Below the pieces are notes generated by a model. That model was given only the letters and a program-made list of their open reading frames with translations. It ran no database searches and had not been told where the DNA came from. Shown here in pieces: positions 1-6,461 of a DNA stretch of 9,459 bases (the stretch's first letter is position 1; every line of letters starts with the position of its first letter). This DNA is from Planctomycetota bacterium. GTDB taxonomy: Bacteria > Planctomycetota > UBA1135 > UBA2386. Location of the stretch: assembly GCA_947455805.1 (NCBI GenBank), contig CANGSN010000085.1:1-9459 (forward strand), in the 5' to 3' direction. Both the position numbers and the translations under genes were made by a program.

Positions 1-1205
1 GCCACCGACGTCGCCACGCCGGCGACTTCGCGCTGGATGTCGCGCACCGCGTTCTCGAGGCCGCCGAGGTTGCCGTCGCGCAGCTGCACGATGCCGTCCT
101 GCAGCCCGCGCGTCGCCCGGTCGAGCTTGTCCTGCAGCTCGCCGGCGGCCTTCTTGACGCCGTCGGCGCGCAGCAGCTCCTGCATCGTCTCGCGCGACTT
201 CGTCGCCGACTCCTCGAGCCGCAGCAGGCTCTTGCGCACCTCGCTGTCCTCGAGCCGCTGCGCGATCGCGGCCATGCCGACCTCGAGGCGGCCGACCTGC
301 TGCTGCAGCGGCTGCAGGGCAGCGGCCGGCGACTGGCCAGCCAGTGCTTCGACCTTCTGCACCAGCTTCAGCATGTTGTTCTGCAGGTCGGCGAGATCCT
401 GCTTGCCGGCCGGGCTCTTCAGCTGCGTCTCCATGCGCAGCAGCGCGGAACGCGAACTCTCGCCATTGGCTTCGACCTGGCTCTTCACCGTTGCCAGGGC
501 GCCGGCGAGGTCCGTCCCCTGGTTGGCGATCTCCATCAGGGGCTTGCCGTACATCTTGAAGGCCTTGGTCAGGTTGTTCAGCTTCTCGTCCTGCCGCTGC
601 AGCGCGAGCATGACGTGCTGCAGATCCTCTTCCCCAGCGGCAGGGCGGTCGTTGGTCGTGGCCTGCGCCGACAGCAGGCCGTGCAGGCCCCGATGCAGCT
701 TCGCGGCCTCGGCGGCGCGGCGCTCCTCGGCGTCGTCGAGCTTCTGCTGCAGGCGCGCGGTGCGGCGCATGCTGGCACCGGCGGCCGCGAGCACCATGCC
801 GCAGACGAACATGCCTTGGGGGCCGAATCCCTGGTTGGTCAGCGCGGCCACCGCGTCGACCGGCAGGCGCGGCATCAGCAGCGCGAGCGCCGCGGTCAGC
901 ACGCCGGCACCGAGGAACATGCCACCTCCTGGGCTGCTGGCCTTGCGACGACGCAGCGCCTGTCCGGCGCCCATGCGGCTCGGCGATGCCGGCGGCGTCG
1001 CGGCCGCGACGACCGTCCCTTCAGGGCCCCCGCCGGGTTCGGAGGCAGGCTCGGCGTCGCCCTCCTCGGCAGGAAGCGGGGTCGCATCCTCGGAATCGAG
1101 CGCAGCCGTTCCTTCGGTGGCGACCGTGTCCTCCGCCGCGGCCTCGGTCGACGAATCGAGGAAGCTCGGCAAGTCGGTCCGCTTCTGATCCTGCGTTCTC
1201 TTCAT
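1..1205 (-). CDS. Partial gene: two-helix membrane-anchored coiled-coil protein, function unknown (C-terminus off window)
   Basis: The minus strand is open without a stop from an ATG at 1205-1203 to the left edge, giving 401 complete codons. I do not recognise the family. Residues 1-90 are acidic and rich in Ala, Pro, Glu and Gly with no hydrophobic stretch, so probably disordered, ending in a basic RRRK patch (85-88). Two hydrophobic segments follow (about 95-113, MFLGAGVLTAALALLMPRL, and 130-146), both flanked on the outer side by basic residues, which predicts a helical hairpin with both ends in the cytoplasm. From about 147 onward the protein is almost entirely Leu/Gln/Glu/Lys/Arg/Ala-rich helix with heptad-like spacing, as in coiled-coil, RmuC-like or chemoreceptor-like tails; no receptor signature or nuclease domain is visible in the part present. 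Only a weak GAGG lies about 10 bases before the start. It is transcribed divergently from ptsI. The reading frame is well supported by codon bias and composition; the role is unknown. Confidence 0.75.
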   Translation of the reverse strand, partial: MKRTQDQKRTDLPSFLDSSTEAAAEDTVATEGTAALDSEDATPLPAEEGDAEPASEPGGGPEGTVVAAATPPASPSRMGAGQALRRRKASSPGGGMFLGAGVLTAALALLMPRLPVDAVAALTNQGFGPQGMFVCGMVLAAAGASMRRTARLQQKLDDAEERRAAEAAKLHRGLHGLLSAQATTNDRPAAGEEDLQHVMLALQRQDEKLNNLTKAFKMYGKPLMEIANQGTDLAGALATVKSQVEANGESSRSALLRMETQLKSPAGKQDLADLQNNMLKLVQKVEALAGQSPAAALQPLQQQVGRLEVGMAAIAQRLEDSEVRKSLLRLEESATKSRETMQELLRADGVKKAAGELQDKLDRATRGLQDGIVQLRDGNLGGLENAVRDIQREVAGVATSV

Positions 1206-1306
1206 GGTGTTGGCGCCTCGCGATCGGAGATCGGCAGATGACCGCAGGTGGATGAAGCACGCGTGTTGCAAACTGCGTCACCGTCCCCGAAAACCTCGTG
1301 CCACCG
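1206..1306. promoter_or_regulatory. Divergent intergenic region, presumed promoters for both flanking genes
   Basis: This 101-base gap separates the starts of two divergent genes and must hold the promoter or promoters for both unless ptsI is read from further away. No convincing -35/-10 pair is visible. Small symmetric elements are present: CGATC-GGA-GATCG at 1221-1233 and TTGCAA at 1265-1270. Either could be a protein-binding site or chance. The assignment rests on gene orientation alone. Confidence 0.4.
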
Positions 1307-3073
1307 ATGGCTCGCAAGCTGAAAGGCATCGCCGCCGCGCGCGGAGTCGCGATCGCACCGATCGTGCACTTCCACACGACGCTCGACCACATCCCGACCT
1401 GGAAGGTCGCGGACGGCGCGGTCGATGCCGAGAAGGCCCGCTTGCAGGGCGCCGTCGACACCGTCGCGCGCAACCTCGTGCAACTGCAGCACGAGCTGGC
1501 CGGCTCGCTCGGCAAGCACGACGTGCGCATCTACGACGCGCAGCTGGCGATCCTGCACGACCAGACGTTCCAGCGCGACGTCGGCAACGAGGTCGAGCAG
1601 CACCGCGTCAACCTCGAGGTGGCGCTGCAGCGGGTCATCGCCCGCTACGAGGGCGTGTTCGCGGCGATGGAGAACCCGGCGATGCGCGAACGTGCCGCCG
1701 ACCTGCGCGACATCGGCCGCCAGCTGGTCGGCGCGCTGGTCGCCACCGAGCGGCAGAAGTACACCGCCAACGGCAGCGACTACCTGTTCGCCGCCGACGA
1801 GTTCCTGCCGAGCGACGCCGGCCTGCTCGACCGCGCGCACATCCGCGGCATCGTCACCGCGCACGGCGGCAAGTACTCGCACGGCGCCATCCTCGCCCGT
1901 TCACTCGGCATCCCGGCCGTGGTCGGCATCGACCAGATCATGCTGGAGTCGAGCACCGGCGCGCAGGCGATCGTCGACGGCGACGCCGGCATCGTGATCC
2001 TCGATCCGTCGGCGGAGGACCTGGCCGATTACGAGCAGCGGCTGCGCGAGCAGCGCGCGGTCGATCGCCGCATCGCCGAGGTACGCTTCCAGCCGTCGGT
2101 GACCCCGGACGGGGTCGCCGTCGGCTTGTTCGCCAATGCCGAGGGCGTGCGCGACCTCGACGGCCTCGAGGTCGACGTGATCGCCGGCATCGGCCTCTTC
2201 CGCACCGAGTTCGCGTTCATGGAGCGGCGGCAGTTCCCGAGCGAGAACGAGCAGGTGGTGATGTACCGCCGCGCGATGGAGGGGGCGAAGGGCAAGCCGG
2301 TGACGTTCCGCACGCTGGACGTCGGCGGCGACAAGCCGCTCGGCTACTTCCGCATGCCCGAGGAACGCAACCCGGTGCTGGGCTGGCGCGGCATCCGCTT
2401 GTGCCTCGACTGGCCGGACATCCTCTACACGCAGATGCGCGCGATCCTGCGTGCCAGCGCGCTCGGCCACGCGCGCATCCTGTTGCCGATGGTCACGACG
2501 CGCAGCGAGGTCGTGCGTTGCCGCGAAGTGCTCGACCAGCTGAAGGCGGACCTGAAGGCCACCGGCGTGCCGTTCGATCCCGAGATCGAGCTCGGCGTGA
2601 TGGTCGAGGTGCCGGTGCTGGTGCCGGTGTTGCCGGACGTGCTCCCGATCGCCGATTTCGTGTCGGTCGGCACCAACGATCTGGTGCAGTACCTGCTGGC
2701 CATCGACCGCGACAACCAGCGGGTGGCGAAGATGTACGACCCGTTCCATCCGGGGGTGCTGCGCGTGCTGCAGCAGATCGCCGTCGCCGCCAACACAGCC
2801 GGCAAGAGCGCGTCGATCTGCGGCGAGATCGCCGGCGACCACTGGTTCACGCCGATCTTGGTCGGGCTCGGCTACCGCGAGCTGTCGATGGCGCCGGTGT
2901 TCCTGCCGCGCGTGAAGCTGATGCTGCGCAGCTTCACCCTCGCCGAGTGCGAGGGGCTGGCGGCGCGCGCGTTGGCGATGTCGTCGACCGGGGCGGTGCG
3001 GCGTCTGGTGCAGGAGGAGATCCAGCCGCGCTGGTCGCAGAAGCTCGTCACCGGAGTCGAGGAGGTCCGGTGA
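1307..3073 (+). CDS. ptsI: Phosphoenolpyruvate-protein phosphotransferase (PTS enzyme I)
   Basis: Enzyme I takes the phosphoryl group from PEP onto a histidine and passes it to HPr, the first step of the cytoplasmic phosphotransferase relay. The 588-residue product is close to the usual length of about 575. In order it has the N-terminal HPr-binding helical domain (about 5-130), the swivelling phosphohistidine domain with the active His192 in KYSHGAILAR, and the PEP-binding TIM barrel (about 250-545). The barrel carries GIGLFRTEF (294-302, with Arg299), DVGGDKPLGYFRMPEE, GTNDL (455-459) and the catalytic Cys505 in CGE. All key residues are present, so it should be active. I chose ATG 1307 (MARKLKGIAAARGVAIAP) because the family start aligns just there; an in-frame GTG at 1298 would add three residues. 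No strong Shine-Dalgarno is seen. No ptsH or EII gene lies in the window, so whether it serves sugar uptake or a regulatory PTS cannot be told. Its stop overlaps the next gene. Confidence 0.96.
   Translation: MARKLKGIAAARGVAIAPIVHFHTTLDHIPTWKVADGAVDAEKARLQGAVDTVARNLVQLQHELAGSLGKHDVRIYDAQLAILHDQTFQRDVGNEVEQHRVNLEVALQRVIARYEGVFAAMENPAMRERAADLRDIGRQLVGALVATERQKYTANGSDYLFAADEFLPSDAGLLDRAHIRGIVTAHGGKYSHGAILARSLGIPAVVGIDQIMLESSTGAQAIVDGDAGIVILDPSAEDLADYEQRLREQRAVDRRIAEVRFQPSVTPDGVAVGLFANAEGVRDLDGLEVDVIAGIGLFRTEFAFMERRQFPSENEQVVMYRRAMEGAKGKPVTFRTLDVGGDKPLGYFRMPEERNPVLGWRGIRLCLDWPDILYTQMRAILRASALGHARILLPMVTTRSEVVRCREVLDQLKADLKATGVPFDPEIELGVMVEVPVLVPVLPDVLPIADFVSVGTNDLVQYLLAIDRDNQRVAKMYDPFHPGVLRVLQQIAVAANTAGKSASICGEIAGDHWFTPILVGLGYRELSMAPVFLPRVKLMLRSFTLAECEGLAARALAMSSTGAVRRLVQEEIQPRWSQKLVTGVEEVR
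3060..3065 (+). promoter_or_regulatory. Shine-Dalgarno for the SANT/Myb-like gene, inside the end of ptsI
   Basis: AGGAGG ends four bases before the GTG at 3070 and sits within the last codons of ptsI. It fixes the start of the downstream gene at the GTG that shares bases with the ptsI stop (GTGA), and supports translational coupling of the two. Confidence 0.7.
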
Positions 3074-3825
3074 ACGAGCCGCGCGGGTTGCGGCGGGGCA
3101 ACTGGTCGGTGACGGAGCTGGAGCGACTGCGCCAGCTGCTGCCGCGACGCGGGGTCGAGTCGATGGCGGCGTTGCTGCGCCGATCGGTCGCCAGCGTGCA
3201 GCGCAAGGCCGCGGAGATGCTGCGCGTGCCGGCGCGGCGCGGCGACTGGACCGCGAGCGACGAGCAGATGCTGCGCGAGTCGTTCGGAGCGCTGGACCTG
3301 CATCTGCTGTCGCTGGCGCTCGGACGGCAGCCCGCCGACGTGCGGCGCCGGGCCGAGCTGCTGCGCGCCAACCTGCGCACCGGTGCCTGGACCCGCGTCG
3401 AGGAGTTGCTGCTGAAGGACCTCTACGGCACCCGCTTCGACGCCGACCTCGAGGTGAGTCTGTCGCGGTCCGCCGCCGACATCGCCGCCGCTGCCCGACG
3501 GTTGTGCCTGGCCAAGGACAAGCGGTTCGCCGCCCGGGCCGAGCCGGACGAGGTCGCGCCGCAGCGCATGCCGCGCTGGACGGCGGCCGAGGTCGAGCGC
3601 CTGCGCGCGTGCTATCCGGATCGGCCGAACCTCGAGGTCGCGCGGCTGCTCGGCCGCACCGTCACCAGCGTCGCCAACAAGGCGAACCTGCTCGGGCTGA
3701 AGAAGGCGCCGCAGGTGCTCGCCGACATCGGCCGCAAGAACGTCGGCCTGCGCTACGGCCGCGACGACGCCGGGCCGAAGCCGGTGGGCGGCGAGGCCGC
3801 GGCCGACGGCGCGATCGGTTCGTAG
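3070..3825 (+). CDS. Four-repeat SANT/Myb-like putative DNA-binding protein
   Basis: The 251-residue product consists of four tandem repeats, each opening with a basic stretch and a conserved Trp (W12, W60, W107, W170), then an acidic T/S-x-x-E-type helix, and ending in a helix like SVxxKAxxL. The pattern fits SANT/Myb- or GcrA-like three-helix DNA-binding units. Repeat 4 is the most canonical: RWTAAEVERL, then LLGRTVTSVANKANLLGLKK. Repeats 1-3 are spaced 47-48 residues; a 15-residue charged linker precedes repeat 4, and residues 213-251 form a Gly/Ala-rich tail. No enzymatic domain is visible. Translation begins at a GTG overlapping the ptsI stop, behind a good AGGAGG, so it is made together with enzyme I. 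The open frame continues upstream antiparallel to nothing real: the part before 3070 is only ptsI read out of frame. DNA binding and a regulatory link to the PTS are inferred; the repeats could bind protein instead. Confidence 0.85.
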   Translation: MNEPRGLRRGNWSVTELERLRQLLPRRGVESMAALLRRSVASVQRKAAEMLRVPARRGDWTASDEQMLRESFGALDLHLLSLALGRQPADVRRRAELLRANLRTGAWTRVEELLLKDLYGTRFDADLEVSLSRSAADIAAAARRLCLAKDKRFAARAEPDEVAPQRMPRWTAAEVERLRACYPDRPNLEVARLLGRTVTSVANKANLLGLKKAPQVLADIGRKNVGLRYGRDDAGPKPVGGEAAADGAIGS

Positions 3826-3872
3826 TCGCCTCCGTGCGCAGGCCGGCGGCCCGACCGTTGGCACCGCGTGTT

Positions 3873-3892
3873 GTGCCGGCTGCCGTCGGCAC
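3873..3892 (+). terminator. Possible hairpin terminator after the ptsI unit
   Basis: GTGCCG (3873-3878) and CGGCAC (3887-3892) form a perfect 6-bp stem with an 8-base loop, about 50 bases beyond the stop of the SANT/Myb-like gene. Only a TTT (3901-3903) follows, after an intervening GC-rich stretch, so it is not a classic intrinsic terminator. In DNA this rich in G+C such stems arise readily by chance. Confidence 0.2.
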
Positions 3893-3955
3893 GGCCGCGG
3901 TTTCCCGGCAGCCGCCTCAACTTCGCCGTGGTCGATGGTCGATGCAGCAGGAGCG

Positions 3956-3975
3956 CGGAACCCCGTCAGGTTCCG
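3956..3975 (+). repeat. Perfect 7-bp inverted repeat in the STAS gene leader
   Basis: CGGAACC (3956-3962) and GGTTCCG (3969-3975) are exact reverse complements around a 6-base loop. The right arm ends four bases before the GAGGT ribosome-binding site (3980-3984) of the STAS gene. It contains A and T in both arms, so it is not simply GC noise. It could be an operator for a dimeric regulator or an RNA hairpin that tunes translation. Confidence 0.5.
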
Positions 3976-3989
3976 ACACGAGGTACGTC

Positions 3990-4379
3990 ATGGAAATCGT
4001 GGGAAAGAAGAGCCAAGGCCTGTCGGTCACGACGCTCAAGGACGACAAGACGGTCATCATCTCGTTCAATGACCGCAGTCTGAACTTCTACGTCACCGAC
4101 TCCCTGAAGGAGTCGTTGAAGGAGACGATCAACGGCAAGATCGAGGACGGCTATCAGCACTTCGTCCTGAACCTCGACAACGTCAAGATCATCGACTCCT
4201 GCGGGGTCGGCCTGATCATCGTCGCCAACAACGTGACGTCGTCGCGCAACTGCAAGCTCTACCTGAGCAACATCAAGCCGTTCATCGTGAAGATCTTCGA
4301 GATCATGCGGATCTCGAAGCACCTCGCGATCTACGACAAGGAAGACGACGCGCTGGCCGCCATCAAGGGCGCGCAGTAG
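3990..4379 (+). CDS. STAS-domain protein, anti-sigma-factor antagonist-like
   Basis: The 129-residue cytoplasmic protein is essentially a single STAS domain, the fold of SpoIIAA and RsbV, which in partner-switch systems bind and release a serine kinase or anti-sigma factor according to phosphorylation of one serine. The diagnostic loop reads IDSCGVGLI, with Asp69 and Ser70 at the family's phosphoacceptor position and Cys71 where a second Ser or Thr is usual. Preceding β-strands (FVLNLDNVKI) and the later LFD-like region, here IFEIMRISKHL, also match. ATG 3990 is preceded by GAGGT at a 5-base spacing; the frame is open further upstream but with out-of-frame-looking composition. The protein is rich in Lys, Ile and Asn, unlike its Arg/Ala-rich neighbours. 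No RsbW-type kinase gene lies here; the next gene is a histidine kinase 77 bases on. Partner and output are unknown. Confidence 0.88.
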   Translation: MEIVGKKSQGLSVTTLKDDKTVIISFNDRSLNFYVTDSLKESLKETINGKIEDGYQHFVLNLDNVKIIDSCGVGLIIVANNVTSSRNCKLYLSNIKPFIVKIFEIMRISKHLAIYDKEDDALAAIKGAQ

Positions 4380-4456
4380 CGATCGCCTCGCCGTCGTAGG
4401 GCTTCACCGGGTGCGGGCGTGCCCAGCACTCCGCTTCCCGATCGGTTCGTCTCCGC

Positions 4457-6019
4457 ATGGCCACGACCGCGAGCATCCTGATCGTCGACCCTGGTGCGGG
4501 CGCGCCGTGGTTGCCCGATCGGCTGACCGAGCTCGGTGCCGCGGTGTCCGTGACGGCGGACGCCGGTAGGGCGCTCCATGCCCTCGACGCGGACCGACCC
4601 GATGCCCTGTGCGTCGACGACGCCCACGACGCCGTCGAACGGCTCGCCGACGCCGCGCGGCGTCACGGGGTGCCCTTGCTGCTGGCGGGTGCCCGCTCCG
4701 GGCCCCAGCTGTACGAGCGGGCGCTCGCCGTCGGTGCCTTCGGGGTGCTCGCCGGCGACGGCACCGTGGCCCAGGCTGCAGCCCTGCTGGCGCGACTCGG
4801 ATCGTCGCGCGCCGATGCCGATCCGCTGCACGAAGAGGTGCGGCGGCTGCGGTTTCAGTCGGAGGAGCTGCGGCGGCGATGTGCGCAACAGGCCGAGCGC
4901 TTCCAGGAGAACCAGGAGACCTTCTTCCTCGACCTGTCGCGGATGATGACCATCATCACCAACATCATGGACGGCATCGTGTTCGTCGACCGTGGCGGCA
5001 ACGTCACGCTGATGAACCCGGTCGCCGAGGACCTGCTCGGCACCAAGTCGTTCGTCGCGATCGGCAAGCCGTTGGCCACGTTGCAGGGGCGGCGCGACCT
5101 GCTGCAGACGTTGGCCGCCGACCATGAGCGCATGGCGACGCAGAAGGAGGTCGTGCAGACGGTGGAGGTGCACCACAGCGAGCAGGACCTGCTCTACATC
5201 AAGTGCATGACCAGCCGCGTGCTCGACTACCGTGGCCAGCCGGCAGGCGTGTTGACCGTGCTGCGCGACGTCACCGCCGAGTTCAAGACCGACCAGCTGA
5301 AGAACCAGTATCTCTCCATCGTCGCGCACGAGTTGCGCACGCCGCTGACCGGCATCAAGACGTTCGCGACGATGCTGACGAAGGGCACGCTCGGCACGTT
5401 GTCCGAACGGCAGTCGCGCGTCTGCGATTCGATCCGTGAACAGTCGGTGCGTCTCGAGCACCAGATCGACAAGCTGATCAACCTCGGCAATCTCGAGTCG
5501 GCCGACTACGGCCAGGATCGCGAGGTGATCCCGGTGGTGGAGTTCGCCGCCGGCATGCTGGCGCCGTTCGAGCAGCCGGCCCGCGACCGGCGCATCCAGC
5601 TGTCGTTCCACATGGACCCGACCGAGGAGTGCCTGTTCGCCGACCGCTCCGACCTGCGGCGAGCCTGCCAGGCCCTGGTCGAGAACGCCGTCAAGTTCGC
5701 GCGCGACGGCGGCACGGTCGAGGTCGCCATCGAGCGGCATGGCTACGAGCTGCGGTTCCGCGTCAAGGACGACGGCATCGGCGTCGACCCGCGGTACCAC
5801 CGCCGCATCTTCGAGAAGTTCTTCCAGGTCGAGGACCCGCTGACTCGCCACCACGGCGGCGCCGGCCTCGGCCTGTTCGTCGCTCGTGGCATCGTCGAAG
5901 CGCACGGAAGTCGCATCGAGGTCTCCAGCCAGCTGGGCCAAGGTGCCGATTTCTCCTTCGCGCTGCCCGTGCACCGGCAGCTGGTGCCCGCCGCGCCGTC
6001 CGCTACCCAGTCGCAGTGA
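4457..6019 (+). CDS. Soluble sensor histidine kinase with degenerate receiver, coiled coil and PAS domain
   Basis: The 520-residue kinase has no membrane segment and should sense a cytoplasmic signal. Residues 5-115 look like a receiver fold that has lost key residues: VD at 10-11 without the usual acidic pair, Asp54 in CVDD without the following MPG motif, and no conserved Lys in the last strand (GAFGVLAGDG). A coiled coil (about 120-165) leads to a PAS domain (about 165-275, with DGIVFVDRGGNVTLMNPVAE). The HisKA dimerisation helix has the phosphoacceptor His291 in VAHELRTPL. The ATPase domain shows the N-box Asn410 (LVENAVKFA), G1 box DDGIG (438-442), F box FEKFF and G2 box GGAGLGLF from 467. 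The transmitter should therefore be active. The short 7-base gap to the next gene marks that response regulator as its partner. No strong Shine-Dalgarno is seen before ATG 4457. Signal and pathway are unknown. Confidence 0.93.
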   Translation: MATTASILIVDPGAGAPWLPDRLTELGAAVSVTADAGRALHALDADRPDALCVDDAHDAVERLADAARRHGVPLLLAGARSGPQLYERALAVGAFGVLAGDGTVAQAAALLARLGSSRADADPLHEEVRRLRFQSEELRRRCAQQAERFQENQETFFLDLSRMMTIITNIMDGIVFVDRGGNVTLMNPVAEDLLGTKSFVAIGKPLATLQGRRDLLQTLAADHERMATQKEVVQTVEVHHSEQDLLYIKCMTSRVLDYRGQPAGVLTVLRDVTAEFKTDQLKNQYLSIVAHELRTPLTGIKTFATMLTKGTLGTLSERQSRVCDSIREQSVRLEHQIDKLINLGNLESADYGQDREVIPVVEFAAGMLAPFEQPARDRRIQLSFHMDPTEECLFADRSDLRRACQALVENAVKFARDGGTVEVAIERHGYELRFRVKDDGIGVDPRYHRRIFEKFFQVEDPLTRHHGGAGLGLFVARGIVEAHGSRIEVSSQLGQGADFSFALPVHRQLVPAAPSATQSQ

Positions 6020-6026
6020 GTTTCGT

Positions 6027-6401
6027 ATGCAACGAACCGTCCTGATCATCGAAGACGAGAAGCTGATCATCGTCTCCACCCAGATGGTGCTCGAGGCAGC
6101 GGGCTTCCGCGTCGAGTCCGCGACCAACGGCGAGGACGGCATCGCCAAGGCCAAGGGCCAGAGCCCCGACCTGATCCTGCTCGACATCATGATGCCGGGC
6201 ATCGACGGCTGGGAGACGCTCACGCGCCTGAAGCGCGACGCCGCGACTGCCGGCATCCCGGTGGTGATCTTCACCGCGCGCGAGCATTCGCGCGGCCATC
6301 AGAAGAGTGCCGAGATGGGGGCCGCGGACTACTTCCGCAAGCCGTTCGAGCCCGACGAGCTGATCGAGCTGGTCGAGAAGCACTGCGGCCAGAAGGCCTG
6401 A
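6027..6401 (+). CDS. Single-domain CheY-like response regulator
   Basis: The 124-residue protein is one complete receiver domain with no output domain. It carries the acidic pocket (Glu9, Asp10, Glu11 in IIEDEK), the phosphoacceptor Asp53 in LLDIMMPGIDG, the switch Thr83 in VIFTARE, and Lys105 in YFRKPFEPDEL. All catalytic residues are intact, so it should be phosphorylated, most simply by His291 of the kinase encoded seven bases upstream. With no DNA-binding or enzymatic domain it must act by protein contact, either on a target such as the STAS or HD-GYP-like neighbour or as a phosphorelay intermediate; that choice is inference. No separate Shine-Dalgarno is clear before ATG 6027, so it is probably translated by coupling to the kinase gene. 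The frame extends upstream into the kinase but only as its out-of-frame shadow. Confidence 0.93.
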   Translation: MQRTVLIIEDEKLIIVSTQMVLEAAGFRVESATNGEDGIAKAKGQSPDLILLDIMMPGIDGWETLTRLKRDAATAGIPVVIFTAREHSRGHQKSAEMGAADYFRKPFEPDELIELVEKHCGQKA

Positions 6402-6431
6402 GTCAAGACGCCCGACATCGGGCCGTTCGCC

Positions 6432-6449
6432 TCGGCCGCCGACGGCCGA
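6432..6449 (+). repeat. Perfect 7-bp inverted repeat just before the HD-GYP-like gene's ribosome-binding site
   Basis: TCGGCCG (6432-6438) and CGGCCGA (6443-6449) pair perfectly around a CCGA tetraloop. The hairpin ends one base before GGAG (6451-6454), the ribosome-binding site of the next gene. In RNA it could mask or stall translation of that gene or trim expression between the regulator and the HD-GYP-like protein. It lacks a T-run, so it is not a standard terminator. Confidence 0.45.
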
Positions 6450-6461
6450 CGGAGCTTCCAC

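Larger units (their letters stand above)
3826..3989 (+). other. Intergenic region between the SANT/Myb-like and STAS genes
   Basis: This 164-base gap holds two inverted repeats, listed separately: one about 50 bases after the upstream stop and one directly before the STAS ribosome-binding site. The gap is longer than the others on this strand and is the likeliest place for the promoter of the signalling group. I see no clear sigma-70-type boxes. Confidence 0.4.

Noticed and set aside
37..1188. 383-codon open frame on the plus strand
   Set aside because: It lies antisense to the 401-codon minus-strand frame. Its product is a Ser/Arg/Cys-rich string without domains, as expected from reading high-G+C codons backwards.
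1901..2842. 313-codon minus-strand frame inside ptsI
   Set aside because: It covers the PEP-binding barrel of ptsI in antisense and has no domain or ribosome-binding site.
1204..3069. Upstream part of a long plus-strand open frame (873 codons) that ends with the SANT/Myb-like gene
   Set aside because: Before 3070 it reads ptsI out of frame and gives Arg/Ala-rich nonsense. The real gene starts at GTG 3070 behind AGGAGG.
1307..3073. Possibility that the PEP enzyme is pyruvate phosphate dikinase or PEP synthase
   Set aside because: Length, domain order (HPr-binding domain first, then His192 domain, then barrel) and absence of an ATP-grasp domain fit enzyme I only.
4379..4386. GCGATCGC octamer palindrome, the HIP1 motif of cyanobacteria, directly after the STAS stop
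   Set aside because: I see only one copy here and a similar CCGATCGG at 4438-4445. Such palindromes are likely by chance in this base composition, and nothing else points to cyanobacteria.
4331..6274. 647-codon open frame on the minus strand
   Set aside because: Antisense to the kinase and regulator, both of which have complete motif sets; its product is His/Arg/Asp/Leu-rich with no recognisable domain.
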